Source of the DNA: Osmia lignaria lignaria
Lineage: Eukaryota > Arthropoda > Insecta > Hymenoptera > Megachilidae
Length of the DNA stretch: 64,000 bases
Assembly (NCBI RefSeq): GCF_051020975.1
Contig: NW_027478162.1
Coordinates: 18,600,001-18,664,000 of the forward strand
Direction of reading: 5' to 3'
A model generated the notes under the pieces. That model ran no database searches. It worked only from the letters and a program-made list of their open reading frames with translations, and had not been told where the DNA came from. Positions 35,740 through 47,934 of this stretch are shown piece after piece; the first letter of the stretch is position 1, and every line of letters starts with the position of its first letter. A program made the position numbers and the translations under genes.

Positions 35740-37991
35740 TGTTCTATGATATTTTTTGATCAGATGCGTAGTTCTCGAGATATATCAAGATATTTAAAAG
35801 TTCCGAAGCCGCACCAACATAATAGAGATACAGAAACGCCGTGGCCCCTTTCTTTGAGATAACTCTGCACTATTGCGAGCTGCAAATGCCACTTCCAGCT
35901 TAGCTGTGCAGAGGAAGAACAACAAGAAGAAGAAATATCTCGAAATATGTCCGTCAGGCCAGTTCCTTTGAGATGAATCTGCAAATATCTCGGAAACGAA
36001 GCGAGCTATGGCAAAATGTTAAGAGACGTTTTTTATAGAGAATTATGTTTCCTACAATTTATGTTGTATGATATTTTTGATCAGAAGCGTAGTTTTCGAG
36101 ATACATCGAGATATTTAAAAGTTCCGAAGCCGCACCAACATAATAGAGATACAGAAACACCGTGGCCCCTTTCTTTGAGATAACTCTGCACTAGTGCGAG
36201 CCGCAAATGCCACTTCCAGCTTAGCTGTGCAGAAGAAGAACAACAAGAAGAAGAAATATCTCGAAATATGTCCGTCAGGCCCCTTCCCTTGAGATAAATC
36301 TGCAAATATCTCGGAAACGAGGAGAGCTATGGCAAAATGTTAAGAGACCTTTTTTGTAGAGAATTAAGTTTCCTACTTTTTATGTTCTATGATATTTTTT
36401 GATCAGATGCGTAGTTCTCGAGATATATCAAGATATTTAAAAGTTCCGAAGCCGCACCAACATAATAGAGATACAGAAACACCGTGGCCCCTTTCGTTGA
36501 GATAACTCTGCACTAATGCGAGCCGCAAATGCCACTTCCAGCTTAGCTGTGCAGAAGAAGAACAACAAGAAGAAGAAATATCTCGAAATATGTCCGTCAG
36601 GCCCCTTCCCTTGAGATAAATCTGCACATATCTCGGAAACGAAGCGAGCAATGGCAAAATGTTAAGAGACGTTTTTTGTAGAGAATTATGTTTCCTACTA
36701 TTTATGTTCTATGATATTTTTTGATCCGAAGCGTAGTTTTCGAGATATATCGAGATATTTAAAAGTTCCGAAGCCGCACCAACATAATAGGGATACAGAA
36801 ACACCGTGCCCCTTTCTTTGAGATAACTCTGCACTAGTGCGAGCCGCAAACGCCACTTCCAGCTTAGCTGTGCACAAGAAGAACAACAAGAAGAAGAAAT
36901 ATCTCGAAATATGTCCGCCAGGCCCCTTCCCTTGAGATAAATCTGCAAATATCTCGGAAACGAAGCGAGCTATGGCAAAATGTTAAGAGAACTTTTTTGT
37001 AGAGAATTAAGTTTCCTACTTTTTACCTTCTATGATATTTTTTGATCAGATGCGTAGTTCTCGAGATATATCAAGATATTTAAAAGTTCCGAAGCCGCAC
37101 CAACATAATAGAGATACAGAAACACCGTGGCCCCTCTCTTTGAGATAACTCTGCACTATTGCGAGCTGGAAATGCCACTTCCAGTTTAGCTGTGCAGAAG
37201 AAGGACAACAAGAAGAAGAAATATCTCGAAATATGTCCGTTAGGCCCCTTCCCTTGAGATGAATCTGCAAATATCTCGGAAACGAAGCGAGCTATGGCAA
37301 AATGTTAAGAGACGTTTTTTATAGAGAATTATGTTTCCTACAATTTATGTTCTATGATATTTTTTGATCAGAAGCGTAGTTTTCGAGATACATCGAGATA
37401 TTTAAAAGTTCCGAAGCCGCACCAACATAATAGAGATACAGAAACACCGTGGCCCCTTTCTTTGAGATAACTCTGCACTAGTGCGAGCCGCAAATGCCAC
37501 TTCCAGCTTAGCTGTGCAGAAGAAGAACAACAAGAAGAAGAAATATCTCGAAATATGTCCGTCAGGCCCCTTCCCTTGAGATAAATCTGCAAATATCTCG
37601 GAAACGAAGCGACCTATGGCAAAATGTTGAGAGACCTTTTTTGTAGAGAATTAAGTTTCCTACTTTTTACCTTCTATGATATTTTTTGATCAGATGCGTA
37701 GTTCTCGAGATATATCAAGATATTTAAAAGTTCCGAAGCCGCACCAACATAATAGAGATACAGAAACACCGTGGCCCCTCTCTTTGAGATAACTCTGCAC
37801 TATTGCGAGCTGGAAATGCCACTTCCAGTTTAGCTGTGCAGAAGAAGGACAACAAGAAGAAGAAATATCTCGAAATATGTCCGTTAGGCCCCTTCCCTTG
37901 AGATAAATCTGCAAATATCTCGGAAACGAAGCGACCTATGGCAAAATGTTAAGAGACCTTTTTTGTAGAGAATTAAGTTTCCTACTTTTTA
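35740..37991. repeat. 7-monomer HOR (2,252 bp), copy 2 (monomers 112-118)
   Basis: Exact-register copy of 33,488-35,739 with the same two 1-bp deletions (near 36,077 and 36,808) and all private marks. I found no difference in the segments compared. The next unit (37,992) repeats unit 1 again, but the following one (38,314) lacks the T deletion, so the tandem run ends there. Confidence 0.95.
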
Positions 37992-40900
37992 TGTTCTATG
38001 ATATTTTTTGATCAGATGCGTAGTTCTCGAGATATATCAAGATATTTAAAAGTTCCGAAGCCGCACCAACATAATAGAGATACAGAAACGCCGTGGCCCC
38101 TTTCTTTGAGATAACTCTGCACTATTGCGAGCTGCAAATGCCACTTCCAGCTTAGCTGTGCAGAGGAAGAACAACAAGAAGAAGAAATATCTCGAAATAT
38201 GTCCGTCAGGCCAGTTCCTTTGAGATGAATCTGCAAATATCTCGGAAACGAAGCGAGCTATGGCAAAATGTTAAGAGACGTTTTTTATAGAGAATTATGT
38301 TTCCTACAATTTATGTTCTATGATATTTTTTGATCAGAAGCGTAGTTTTCGAGATACATCGAGATATTTAAAAGTTCCGAAGCCGCACCAACATAATAGA
38401 GATACAGAAACACCGTGGCCCCTTTCTTTGAGATAACTCTGCACTAGTGCGAGCCGCAAATGCCACTTCCAGCTTAGCTGTGCAGAAGAAGAACAACAAG
38501 AAGAAGAAATATCTCGAAATATGTCCGTCAGGCCCCTTCCCTTGAGATAAATCTGCAAATATCTCGGAAACGAAGAGAGCTATGGCAAAATGTTAAGAGA
38601 CCTTTTTTGTAGAGAATTAAGTTTCCTACTTTTTATGTTCTATGATATTTTTTGATCAGATGCGTAGTTCTCGAGATATATCAAGATATTTAAAAGTTCC
38701 GAAGCCGCACCAACATAATAGAGATACAGAAACGCCGTGGCCCCTTTCTTTGAGATAACTCTGCACTAGTGCGAGCCGCAAATGCCACTTCCAGCTTAGC
38801 TGTGCAGAACAAGAACAACAAGAAGAAGAAATCTCTCGAAATATGTCCGTTAGGCCCCTTCCCTTGAGATAAATCTGCAAATATCTCGGAAACGAAGCGA
38901 GCTATGGCAAAATGTTAAGAGACCTTTTTTGTAGAGAATTAAGTTTCCTACTTTTTGTGTTCTATGATATTTTTTGATCAGATGCGTAGTTCTCGAGATA
39001 TATCAAGATATTTAAAAGTTCCGAAGCCGCACCAACATAATAGAGATACAGAAACACCGTGGCCCCTTTCTTTGAGATAACTCTGCACTATTGCGAGCTG
39101 TAAATGCCACTTCCAGCTTAGCTGTGCAGAAGAAGAACAACAAGAAGAAGAAATATCTCGAAATATGTCCGTCAGGCCCCTTCCCTTGAGATAAATCTGC
39201 AAATATCTCGGAAACGAAGCGAGCTATGGCAAAATGTTAAGAGACCTTTTTTGTAGAGAATTAAGTTTCCTACTTTTTACCTTCTATGATATTTTTTGAT
39301 CAGATGCGTAGTTCTCGAGATATATCAAGATATTTAAAAGTTCCGAAGCCGCACCAACATAATAGAGATACAGAAACACCGTGGCCCCTCTCTTTGAGAT
39401 AACTCTGCACTATTGCGAGCTGGAAATGCCACTTCCAGTTTAGCTGTGCAGAAGAAGGACAACAAGAAGAAGAAATATCTCGAAATATGTCCGTTAGGCC
39501 CCTTCCCTTGAGATAAATCTGCAAATATCTCGGAAACGAAGCGACCTATGGCAAAATGTTAAGAGACCTTTTTTGTAGAGAATTAAGTTCCCTACTTTTT
39601 ATGTTCTATGATATTTTTTGATCAGATGCGTAGTTCTCGAGATATATCAAGATATTTAAAAGTTCCGAAGCCGCACCAACATAATAGAGATACAGAAACG
39701 CCGTGGCCCCTTTCTTTGAGATAACTCTGCACTATTGCGAGCTGCAAATGCCACTTCCAGCTTAGCTGTGCAGAGGAAGAACAACAAGAAGAAGAAATAT
39801 CTCGAAATATGTCCGTCAGGCCAGTTCCTTTGAGATGAATCTGCAAATATCTCGGAAACGAAGCGAGCTATGGCAAAATGTTAAGAGACGTTTTTTATAG
39901 AGAATTATGTTTCCTACAATTTATGTTCTATGATATTTTTTGATCAGAAGCGTAGTTTTCGAGATACATCGAGATATTTAAAAGTTCCGAAGCCGCACCA
40001 ACATAATAGAGATACAGAAACACCGTGGCCCCTTTCTTTGAGATAACTCTGCACTAGTGCGAGCCGCAAATGCCACTTCCAGCTTAGCTGTGCAGAAGAA
40101 GAACAACAAGAAGAAGAAATATCTCGAAATATGTCCGTCAGGCCCCTTCCCTTGAGATAAATCTGCAAATATCTCGGAAACGAAGAGAGCTATGGCAAAA
40201 TGTTAAGAGACCTTTTTTGTAGAGAATTAAGTTTCCTACTTTTTATGTTCTATGATATTTTTTGATCAGATGCGTAGTTCTCGAGATATATCAAGATATT
40301 TAAAAGTTCCGAAGCCGCACCAACATAATAGGGATACAGAAACGCCGTGGCCCCTTTCTTTGAGATAACTCTGCACTATTGCGAGCTGCAAATGCCACTT
40401 CCAGCTTAGCTGTGCAGAGGAAGAACAACAAGAAGAAGAAATATCTCGAAATATGTCCGTCAGGCCCCTTCCCTTGAGATAAATCTGCAAATATCTCGGA
40501 AACGAAGCGAGCTATGGCAAAATGTTAAGAGACCGTTTTTGTAGAGAATTAAGTTTCCTACTTTTTATGTTCTATGATATTTTTTGATCAGACGTGTAGT
40601 TCTCGAGATATATCAAGATATTTAAAAGTTCCGAAGCCGCACCAACATAATAGAGATACAGAAACACCGTGGCCCCTTTCTTTGAGATAACTCTGCACTA
40701 TTGCGAGCTGCAAATGCCACTTCCAGCTTAGCTGTGCAGAGGAAGAACAACAAGAAGAAGAAATATCTCGAAATATGTCCGTCAGGCCAGTTCCTTTGAG
40801 ATGAATCTGCAAATATCTCGGAAACGAAGCGAGCTATGGCAAAATGTTAAGAGATGTTTTTTATAGAGAATTATGTTTCCTACAATTTATGTTCTATGAT

Positions 40901-41211
40901 ATTTTTTGATCAGAAGCGTAGTTTTCGAGATACATCGAGATATTTAAAAGTTCCGAAGCCGCACCAACATAATAGAGATACAGAAACACCGTGGCCCCTT
41001 TCTTTGAGATAACTCTGCACTAGTGCGAGCCGCAAATGCCACTTCCAGCTTAGCTGTGCAGAAGAAGAACAACAAGAAGAAGAAATATCTCGAAATATGT
41101 CCGTCAGGCCCCTTCCCTTGAGATAAATCTGCAAATATCTCGGAAACGAGGAGAGCTATGGCAAAATGTTAAGAGACCTTTTTTGTAGAGAATTAAGTTT
41201 CCTACTTTTTA
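37992..41211. repeat. Monomers 119-128, mixed units with a 5-unit-spaced repetition
   Basis: Units 118-120 (37,670-38,635) recur as 123-125 (39,280-40,245) at a 1,610-bp distance, with one visible difference (AAGTTCCCTAC near 39,590). Unit 121 has GAACAAGAAC and AAATCTCTCG, and 122 has TTTTTGTGTTC before it. Units 126 and 127 are chimeric-looking mixtures of the GAAACGCC/GAGGAAGAAC and standard forms; 127 has CAGACGTGTAG and GAGATGTTTTTTATAG. Otherwise this is ordinary satellite. Confidence 0.8.
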
Positions 41212-41518
41212 TGTTGTATGATATTTTTTGATCAGATGCGTAGTTCTCGAGATATATCAAGATATTTAAAAGTTCCGAAGCCGCACCAACATAATAGAGA
41301 TACAGAAACACCGTGGCCCCTTTCTTTGAGATAACTCTGCACTATTGCGAGCTGTAAATGCCACTTCCAGCTTAGCTGTGCAGAAGAAGAAATATCTCGA
41401 AATATGTCCGTCAGGCCCCTTCCCTTGAGATATATCTGCAAATATCTCGGAAACGAAGCGAGCTATGGCAAAATGTTGAGAGACCTTTTTTGTAGAGAAT
41501 TATGTTTCCTACAATTTA
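41212..41518. repeat. Short monomer 129 (307 bp, 15-bp deletion)
   Basis: The triplet tract is reduced to three GAA triplets at 41,383-41,391; the other five triplets, including both CAA, are gone. The rest is a class X unit with GCTGTAAATG and GAGATATATC, followed by AAATGTTGAGAG. It is the only 15-bp deletion in the window and is independent of the 12-bp short lineage, which has different marks. Confidence 0.93.
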
Positions 41519-42484
41519 TGTTCTATGATATTTTTTGATCAGAAGCGTAGTTTTCGAGATATATCGAGATATTTAAAAGTTCCGAAGCCGCACCAACATA
41601 ATAGAGATACAGAAACACCGTGGCCCCTTTCGTTGAGATAACTCTGCACTAGTGCGAGCCGCAAATGCCACTTCCAGCTTAGCTGTGCAGAAGAAGAACA
41701 ACAAGAAGAAGAAATATCTCGAAATATGTCCGTCAGGCCCCTTCCCTTGAGATAAATCTGCAAATATCTCGGAAACGAAGAGAGCTATGGCAAAATGTTA
41801 AGAGACCTTTTTTGTAGAGAATTAAGTTTCCTACTTTTTATGTTCTATGATATTTTTAGATCAGACGCGTAGTTCTCGAGATATATCAAGATATTTAAAA
41901 GTTCCGAAGCCGCACCAACATAATAGAGATACAGAAACACCGTGGCCCCTTTCTTTGAGATAACTCTGCACTATTGCGAGCTGCAAATGCCACTTCCAGC
42001 TTAGCTGTGCAGAAGAAGAACAACAAGAAGAAGAAATATCTCGAAATATGTCCGTCAGGCCCCTTCCCTTGAGATAGATCTGCAAACATCTCGGAAACGA
42101 AGAGAGCTATGGCAAAATGTTAAGAGACCTTTTTTGTAGAGAATTATGTTTCCTACAATTTATTTTGTATGATATTTTTTGATCAGAAGCGTAGTTTTCG
42201 AGATACATCGAGATATTTAAAAGTTCCGAAGCCGCACCAACATAATAGAGATACAGAAACACCGTGGCCCCTTTCTTTGAGATAACTCTGCACTAGTGCG
42301 AGCCGCAAATGCCACTTCCAGCTTAGCTGTGCAGAAGAAGAACAACAAGAAGAAGAAATATCTCGAAATATGTCCGTCAGGCCCCTTCCCTTGAGATAAA
42401 TCTGCAAATATCTCGGAAACGAAGCGAGCTATGGCAAAATGTTAAGAGACCTTTTTTGTAGAGAATTAAGTTTCCTACTTTTTA
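41519..42484. repeat. Monomers 130-132
   Basis: Monomer 130 is a class Y unit with TTTCGTTGAG. Monomer 131 has TATTTTTAGATCAG and matches unit 97 (CAGACGCG, GATAGATCTGCAAACATC). Monomer 132 matches units 98, 102 and similar (TTATTTTGTATG, GATACATCG). The pair 131-132 ties this area to the 27-33 kb HOR family. Confidence 0.82.
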
Positions 42485-44094
42485 TGTTCTATGATATTTT
42501 TTGATCAGATGCGTAGTTCTCGAGATATATCAAGATATTTAAAAGTTCCGAAGCCGCACCAACATAATAGAGATACAGAAACGCCGTGGCCCCTTTCTTT
42601 GAGATAACTCTGCACTATTGCGAGCTGCAAATGCCACTTCCAGCTTAGCTGTGCAGAGGAAGAACAACAAGAAGAAGAAATATCTCGAAATATGTCCGTC
42701 AGGCCAGTTCCTTTGAGATGAATCTGCAAATATCTCGGAAACGAAGCGAGCTATGGCAAAATGTTAAGAGACGTTTTTTATAGAGAATTATGTTTCCTAC
42801 AATTTATATTCTATGATATTTTTTGATCAGAAGCGTAGTTTTCGAGATACATCGAGATATTTAAAAGTTCCGAAGCCGCACCAACATAATAGAGATACAG
42901 AAACACCGTGGCCCCTTTCTTTGAGATAACTCTGCACTAGTGCGAGCCGCAAATGCCACTTGCAGCTTAGCTGTGCAGAAGAAAAACAACAAGAAGAAGA
43001 AATATCTCGAAATATGTCCGTCAGGCCCCTTCCCTTGAGATAAATCTGCAAATATCTCGGAAACGAGGAGAGCTATGGCAAAATGTTAAGAGACCTTTTT
43101 TGTAGAGAATTAAGTTTCCTACTTTTTATGTTCTATGATATTTTTTGATCAGATGCGTAGTTCTCGAGATATATCAAGATATTTAAAAGTTCCGAAGCCG
43201 CACCAACATAATAGAGATACAGAAACACCGTGGCCCCTTTCGTTGAGATAACTCTGCACTAGTGCGAGCCGCAAATGCCACTCCCAGCTTAGCTGTGCAG
43301 AAGAAGAACAACAAGAAGAAGAAATATCTCGAAATATGTCCGTCAGGCCCCTTCCCTTGAGATAAATCTGCACATATCTCGGAAACGAAGCGAGCTATGG
43401 CAAAATGTTAAGAGACGTTTTTTGTAGAGAATTATGTTTCCTACTATTTATGTTCTATGATATTTTTTGATCCGAAGCGTAGTTTTCGAGATATATCGAG
43501 ATATTTAAAAGTTCCGAAGCCGCACCAACATAATAGGGATACAGAAACACCGTGGCCCCTTTCTTTGAGATAACTCTGCACTAGTGCGAGCCGCAAACGC
43601 CACTTCCAGCTTAGCTGTGCAGAAGAAGAACAACAAGAAGAAGAAATATCTCGAAATATGTCCGTCAGGCCCCTTCCCTTGAGATGAATCTGCAAATATC
43701 TCGGAAACGAAGCGAGCTATGGCAAAATGTTAAGAGACCTTTTTTGTAGAGAATTAAGTTTCCTACTTTTTACCTTCTATGATATTTTTTGATCAGATGC
43801 GTAGTTCTCGAGATATATCAAGATATTTAAAAGTTCCGAAGCCGCACCAACATAATAGAGATACAGAAACACCGTGGCCCCTCTCTTTGAGATAACTCTG
43901 CACTATTGCGAGCTGGAAATGCCACTTCCAGTTTAGCTGTGCAGAAGAAGGACAACAAGAAGAAGAAATATCTCGAAATATGTCCGTTAGGCCCCTTCCC
44001 TTGAGATAAATCTGCAAATATCTCGGAAACGAAGCGACCTATGGCAAAATGTTAAGAGACCTTTTTTGTAGAGAATTAAGTTTCCTACTTTTTA
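42485..44094. repeat. 5-monomer relative of the 7-monomer HOR, without its deletions (monomers 133-137)
   Basis: These five units correspond to units 1, 2, 3, 4 and 7 of the 7-unit HOR (GAAACGCC unit; GATACATCG unit; TTTCGTTGAG/TGCACATATC unit; GATCCGAAG/GCAAACGCC unit; ACCTTCTATG/AAGGACAAC hairpin unit). The T at the unit 2 head and the G in CCGTGGCCCC are both present. It therefore either preserves the older state or descends from before the deletions and before insertion of units 5-6. Private changes include TATATTCTATG, CACTTGCAGC and CACTCCCAGC. Confidence 0.85.
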
Positions 44095-46670
44095 TGTTCT
44101 ATGATATTTTTTGATCAGATGCGTAGTTCTCGAGATATATCAAGATATTTAAAAGTTCCGAAGCCGCACCAACATAGTAGAGATACAGAAACGCCGTGGC
44201 CCCTTTCTTTGAGATAACTCTGCACTATTGCGAGCTGCAAATGCCACTTCCAGCTTAGCTGTGCAGAGGAAGAACAACAAGAAGAAGAAATATCTCGAAA
44301 TATGTCCGTCAGGCCAGTTCCTTTGAGATGAATCTGCAAATATCTCGGAAACGAAGCGAGCTATGGCAAAATGTTAAGAGACGTTTTTTATAGAGAATTA
44401 TGTTTCCTACAATTTATGTTCTATGATATTTTTTGATCAGAAGCGTAGTTTTCGAGATACATCGAGATATTTAAAAGTTCCGAAGCCGCACCAACATAAT
44501 AGAGATACAGAAACACCGTGGCCCCTTTCTTTGAGATAACTATGCTCTACTGCGAGCCGCAAATGCCACTTCCAGCTTAGCTGTGCAGAAGAAGAACAAC
44601 AAGAAGAAGAAATATCTCGAAATATGTCCGTCAGGCCAGTTCCTTTGAGGTGAATCTGCAAATATCTCGGAAACGAAGCGAGCTATGGCAAAATGTTAAG
44701 CGACGTTTTTTGTAGAGAATTATGTTTCCTACAATTTATGTTCTATGATATTTTTTGGTCAGAAGCGTAGTTTTCGAGATATATCGAGATATTTAAAAGT
44801 TCAGAAGCCGCACCAACATAATAGGGATACAGAAACACCGTGGCCCCTTTCTTTGAGATAACTCTGCACTAGTGCGAGCCGCAAATGCCACTTCCAGCTT
44901 AGCTGTGCAGAAGAAGAACAATAAGAAGAAGAAATATCTCGAAATATGTCCGTCAGGCCACTTCCCTTGAGATAAATCTGCAAATATCTCGGAAACGAAG
45001 CGAGCTATGGCAAAATGTTAAGAGACCTTTTTTGTAGAGAATTAAGTTTCCTACTTTTTATCTTCTATGATATTTTTTGATCAGATGCGTAGTTCTCGAG
45101 ATATATCAAGATATTTAAAAGTTCCGAAGCCGCACCAACATAATAGAGATACAGAAACACCGTGGCCCCTTTCTTTGAGATAACTCTGCACTATTGCGAG
45201 CTGTAAATGCCACTTCCAGCTTAGCTGTGCAGAAGAAGAACAACAAGAAGAAGAAATATCTCGAAATATGTCCGTCAGGCCCCTTCCCTTGAGATAAATC
45301 TGCAAATATCTCGGAAACGAAGCGAGCTATGGCAAAATGTTAAGAGACCTTTTTTGTAGAGAATTAAGTTTCCTACTTTTTATCTTCTATGATATTTTTT
45401 GATCAGATGCGTAGTTCTCGAGATATATCAAGATATTTAAAAGTTCCGAAGCCGCACCAACATAATAGAGATACAGAAACACCGTGGCCCCTCTCTTTGA
45501 GATAACTCTGCACTATTGCGAGCTGGAAATGCCACTTCCAGTTTAGCTGTGCAGAAGAAGAACAACAAGAAGAAGAAATATCTCGAAATATGTCCGTTAG
45601 GCCCCTTCCCTTGAGATATATCTGCAAATATCTCGGAAACTAAGCGAGCTATGGCAAAATGTTAAGAGACCTCTTTTGTAGAGAATTAAGTTTCCTACTT
45701 TTTATGTTCTATGATATTTTTTGATCAGATGCGTAGTGCTCGAGATATATCAAGATATTTAAAAGTTCCGAAGCCGCACCAACATAATAGAGATACAGAA
45801 ACACCGTGGCCCCTTTCTTTGAGATAACTCTGCACTATTGCGAGCTGTAAATGCCACTTCCAGCTTAGCTGTGCAGAAGAAGAACAACAAGAAGAAGAAA
45901 TATCTCGAAATATGTCCGTCAGGCCCCTTCCCTTGAGATATATCTGCAAATATCTCGGAAACCAAGCGAGGTATGGCAAAATGTTAAGAGACCTTTTTTG
46001 TAGAGAATTATGTTTCCTACAATTTATGTTCTATGATATTTTTTGATCAGAAGCGTAGTTTTCGAGATATATCGAGATATTTAAAAGTTCAGAAGCCGCA
46101 CCAACATAATAGGGATACAGAAACACCGTGGCCCCTTTCTTTGAGATAACTCTGCACTATTGCGAGCTGCAAATGCCACTTCCAGCTTAGCTGTGCAGAA
46201 GAAGAACAACAAGAAGAAGAAATATCTCGAAATATGTCCGTCAGGCCCCTTCCCTTGAGATAAATCTGCAAATATCTCGGAAACGAAGCGAGCTATGGCA
46301 AAATGTTAAGAGACATTTTTTGTAGAGAATTAAGTTTCCTACTTTTTATCTTCTATGATATTTTTTGATCAGATGCGTAGTTCTCGAGATATATCGAGAT
46401 ATTTAAAAGTTCAGAAGCCGCACCAACATAATAGGGATACAGAAACACCGTGGCCCCTTTCTTTGAGATAACTCTGCACTATTGCGAGCTGCAAATGCCA
46501 CTTCCAGCTTAGCTGTGCAGAGGAAGAACAACAAGAAGAAGAAATATCTCGAAATATGTCCGTCGGGCCAGTTCCTTTGAGCTGAATCTGCAAATATCTC
46601 GGAAACGAAGCGAGCTATGGCAAAATGTTAAGAGACGTTTTTTGTAGAGAATTATGTTTCCTACAATTTA
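44095..46670. repeat. Monomers 138-145, lead-in to the short-unit lineage
   Basis: Monomer 138 repeats the GAAACGCC type. Monomer 139 has ACTATGCTCTACTGCG and AAGCGACG. Monomer 140 (44,739) is a full-length TTTTTTGGTCAG/AGTTCAGAAG unit with AACAATAAG. Monomers 141-143 are class X, 142 being a hairpin variant and 143 having GTAGTGCTCG and GAGGTATGG. Monomers 144-145 carry AGTTCAGAAG; 145 ends GTCGGGCC, the mark found in front of four of the five short units I compared closely and in those of blocks A and B. Confidence 0.82.
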
Positions 46671-46980
46671 TGTTCTATGAGATTTTTTGGTCAGAAGCGT
46701 AGTTTTCGAGATATATCGAGATATTTAAAAGTTCAGAAGCCGCACCAACATAATAGGGATACAGAAACACCGTGGCCCCTTTCTTTGAGATATCTCTGCA
46801 CTAGTGCGAGCCGCAAATGCCACTTCCAGCTTAGCTGTGCAGAAGAAGAAGAAATATCTCGAAATATGTCCGTCAGGCCCCTTCCCTTGAGATAAATCTG
46901 CAAATATCTCGGAAACGAAGCGAGCTATGGCAAAATGTTAAGAGACATTTTTTGTAGAGAATTAAGTTTCCTACTTTTTA
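46671..46980. repeat. Short monomer 146 (310 bp, 12-bp deletion), founder-type copy
   Basis: The triplet tract is four GAA triplets (46,842-46,853) instead of eight. Other constant marks of this lineage are TATGAGATTTTTTGGTCAG in the head (no TGATCA), AGTTCAGAAGCC, ATAGGGATAC and GAGATATCTCTG. Identical marks occur in the units starting at 47,625, 50,833, 52,109, 56,283, 59,491 and 60,767, so all seven descend from one deletion event. This copy alone is followed by GACATTTTTTG. Confidence 0.95.
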
Positions 46981-47624
46981 TCTTCTATGATATTTTTTGA
47001 TCAGATGCGTAGTTCTCGAGATATATCGAGATATTTAAAAGTTCAGAAGCCGCACCAACATAATAGGGATACAGAAACACCGTGGCCCCTTTCTTTGAGA
47101 TAACTCTGCACTATTGCGAGCTGCAAATGCCACTTCCAGCTTAGCTGTGCAGAGGAAGAACAACAAGAAGAAGAAATATCTCGAAATATGTCCGTCAGGC
47201 CAGTTCCTTTGAGCTGAATCGGCAAATATCTCGGAAACGAAGCGAGCTATGGCAAAATGTTAAGAGACGTTTTTTGTAGAGAATTATGTTTCCTACAATT
47301 TATGTTCTATGATATTTTTTGATCAGAAGCGTAGTTTTCGAGATATATCGAGATATTTAAAAGTTCCGAAGCCGCACCAACATAATAGGGATACAGAAAC
47401 ACCGTGGCCCCTTTCTTTGAGATAACTCTGCACTAGTGCGAGCCGCAAATGCCACTTCCAGCTTAGCTGTGCAGAGGAAGAACAACAAGAAGAAGAAATA
47501 TCTCGAAATATGTCCGTCGGGCCAGTTCCTTTGAGCTGAATCTGCAAATATCTCGGAAACGAAGCGAGCTATGGCAAAATGTTAAGAGACGTTTTTTGTA
47601 GAGAATTATGTTTCCTACAATTTA
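46981..47624. repeat. Monomers 147-148
   Basis: Monomer 147 has the AGTTCAGAAG front and GAATCGGCAAAT; its relatives are the units at 51,465 and 60,123, which add TTTGCGATAAC. Monomer 148 is class Y with GAGGAAGAAC and GTCGGGCC and is the same as the units at 51,787, 55,961 and 60,445. This ordered pair precedes the short unit at the end of blocks A and B as well. Confidence 0.87.
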
Positions 47625-47934
47625 TGTTCTATGAGATTTTTTGGTCAGAAGCGTAGTTTTCGAGATATATCGAGATATTTAAAAGTTCAGAAGCCGCACC
47701 AACATAATAGGGATACAGAAACACCGTGGCCCCTTTCTTTGAGATATCTCTGCACTAGTGCGAGCCGCAAATGCCACTTCCAGCTTAGCTGTGCAGAAGA
47801 AGAAGAAATATCTCGAAATATGTCCGTCAGGCCCCTTCCCTTGAGATAAATCTGCAAATATCTCGGAAACGAAGCGAGCTATGGCAAAATGTTAAGAGAC
47901 CTTTTTTGTAGAGAATTAAGTTTCCTACTTTTTA
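47625..47934. repeat. Short monomer 149 (310 bp)
   Basis: Second member of the 12-bp-deletion lineage, with the same marks as the copy at 46,671 but the standard GACCTTTTTTG tail. It is directly followed by block A. The same unit closes blocks A, B and A', so block boundaries could equally be drawn on its left side. Confidence 0.95.
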
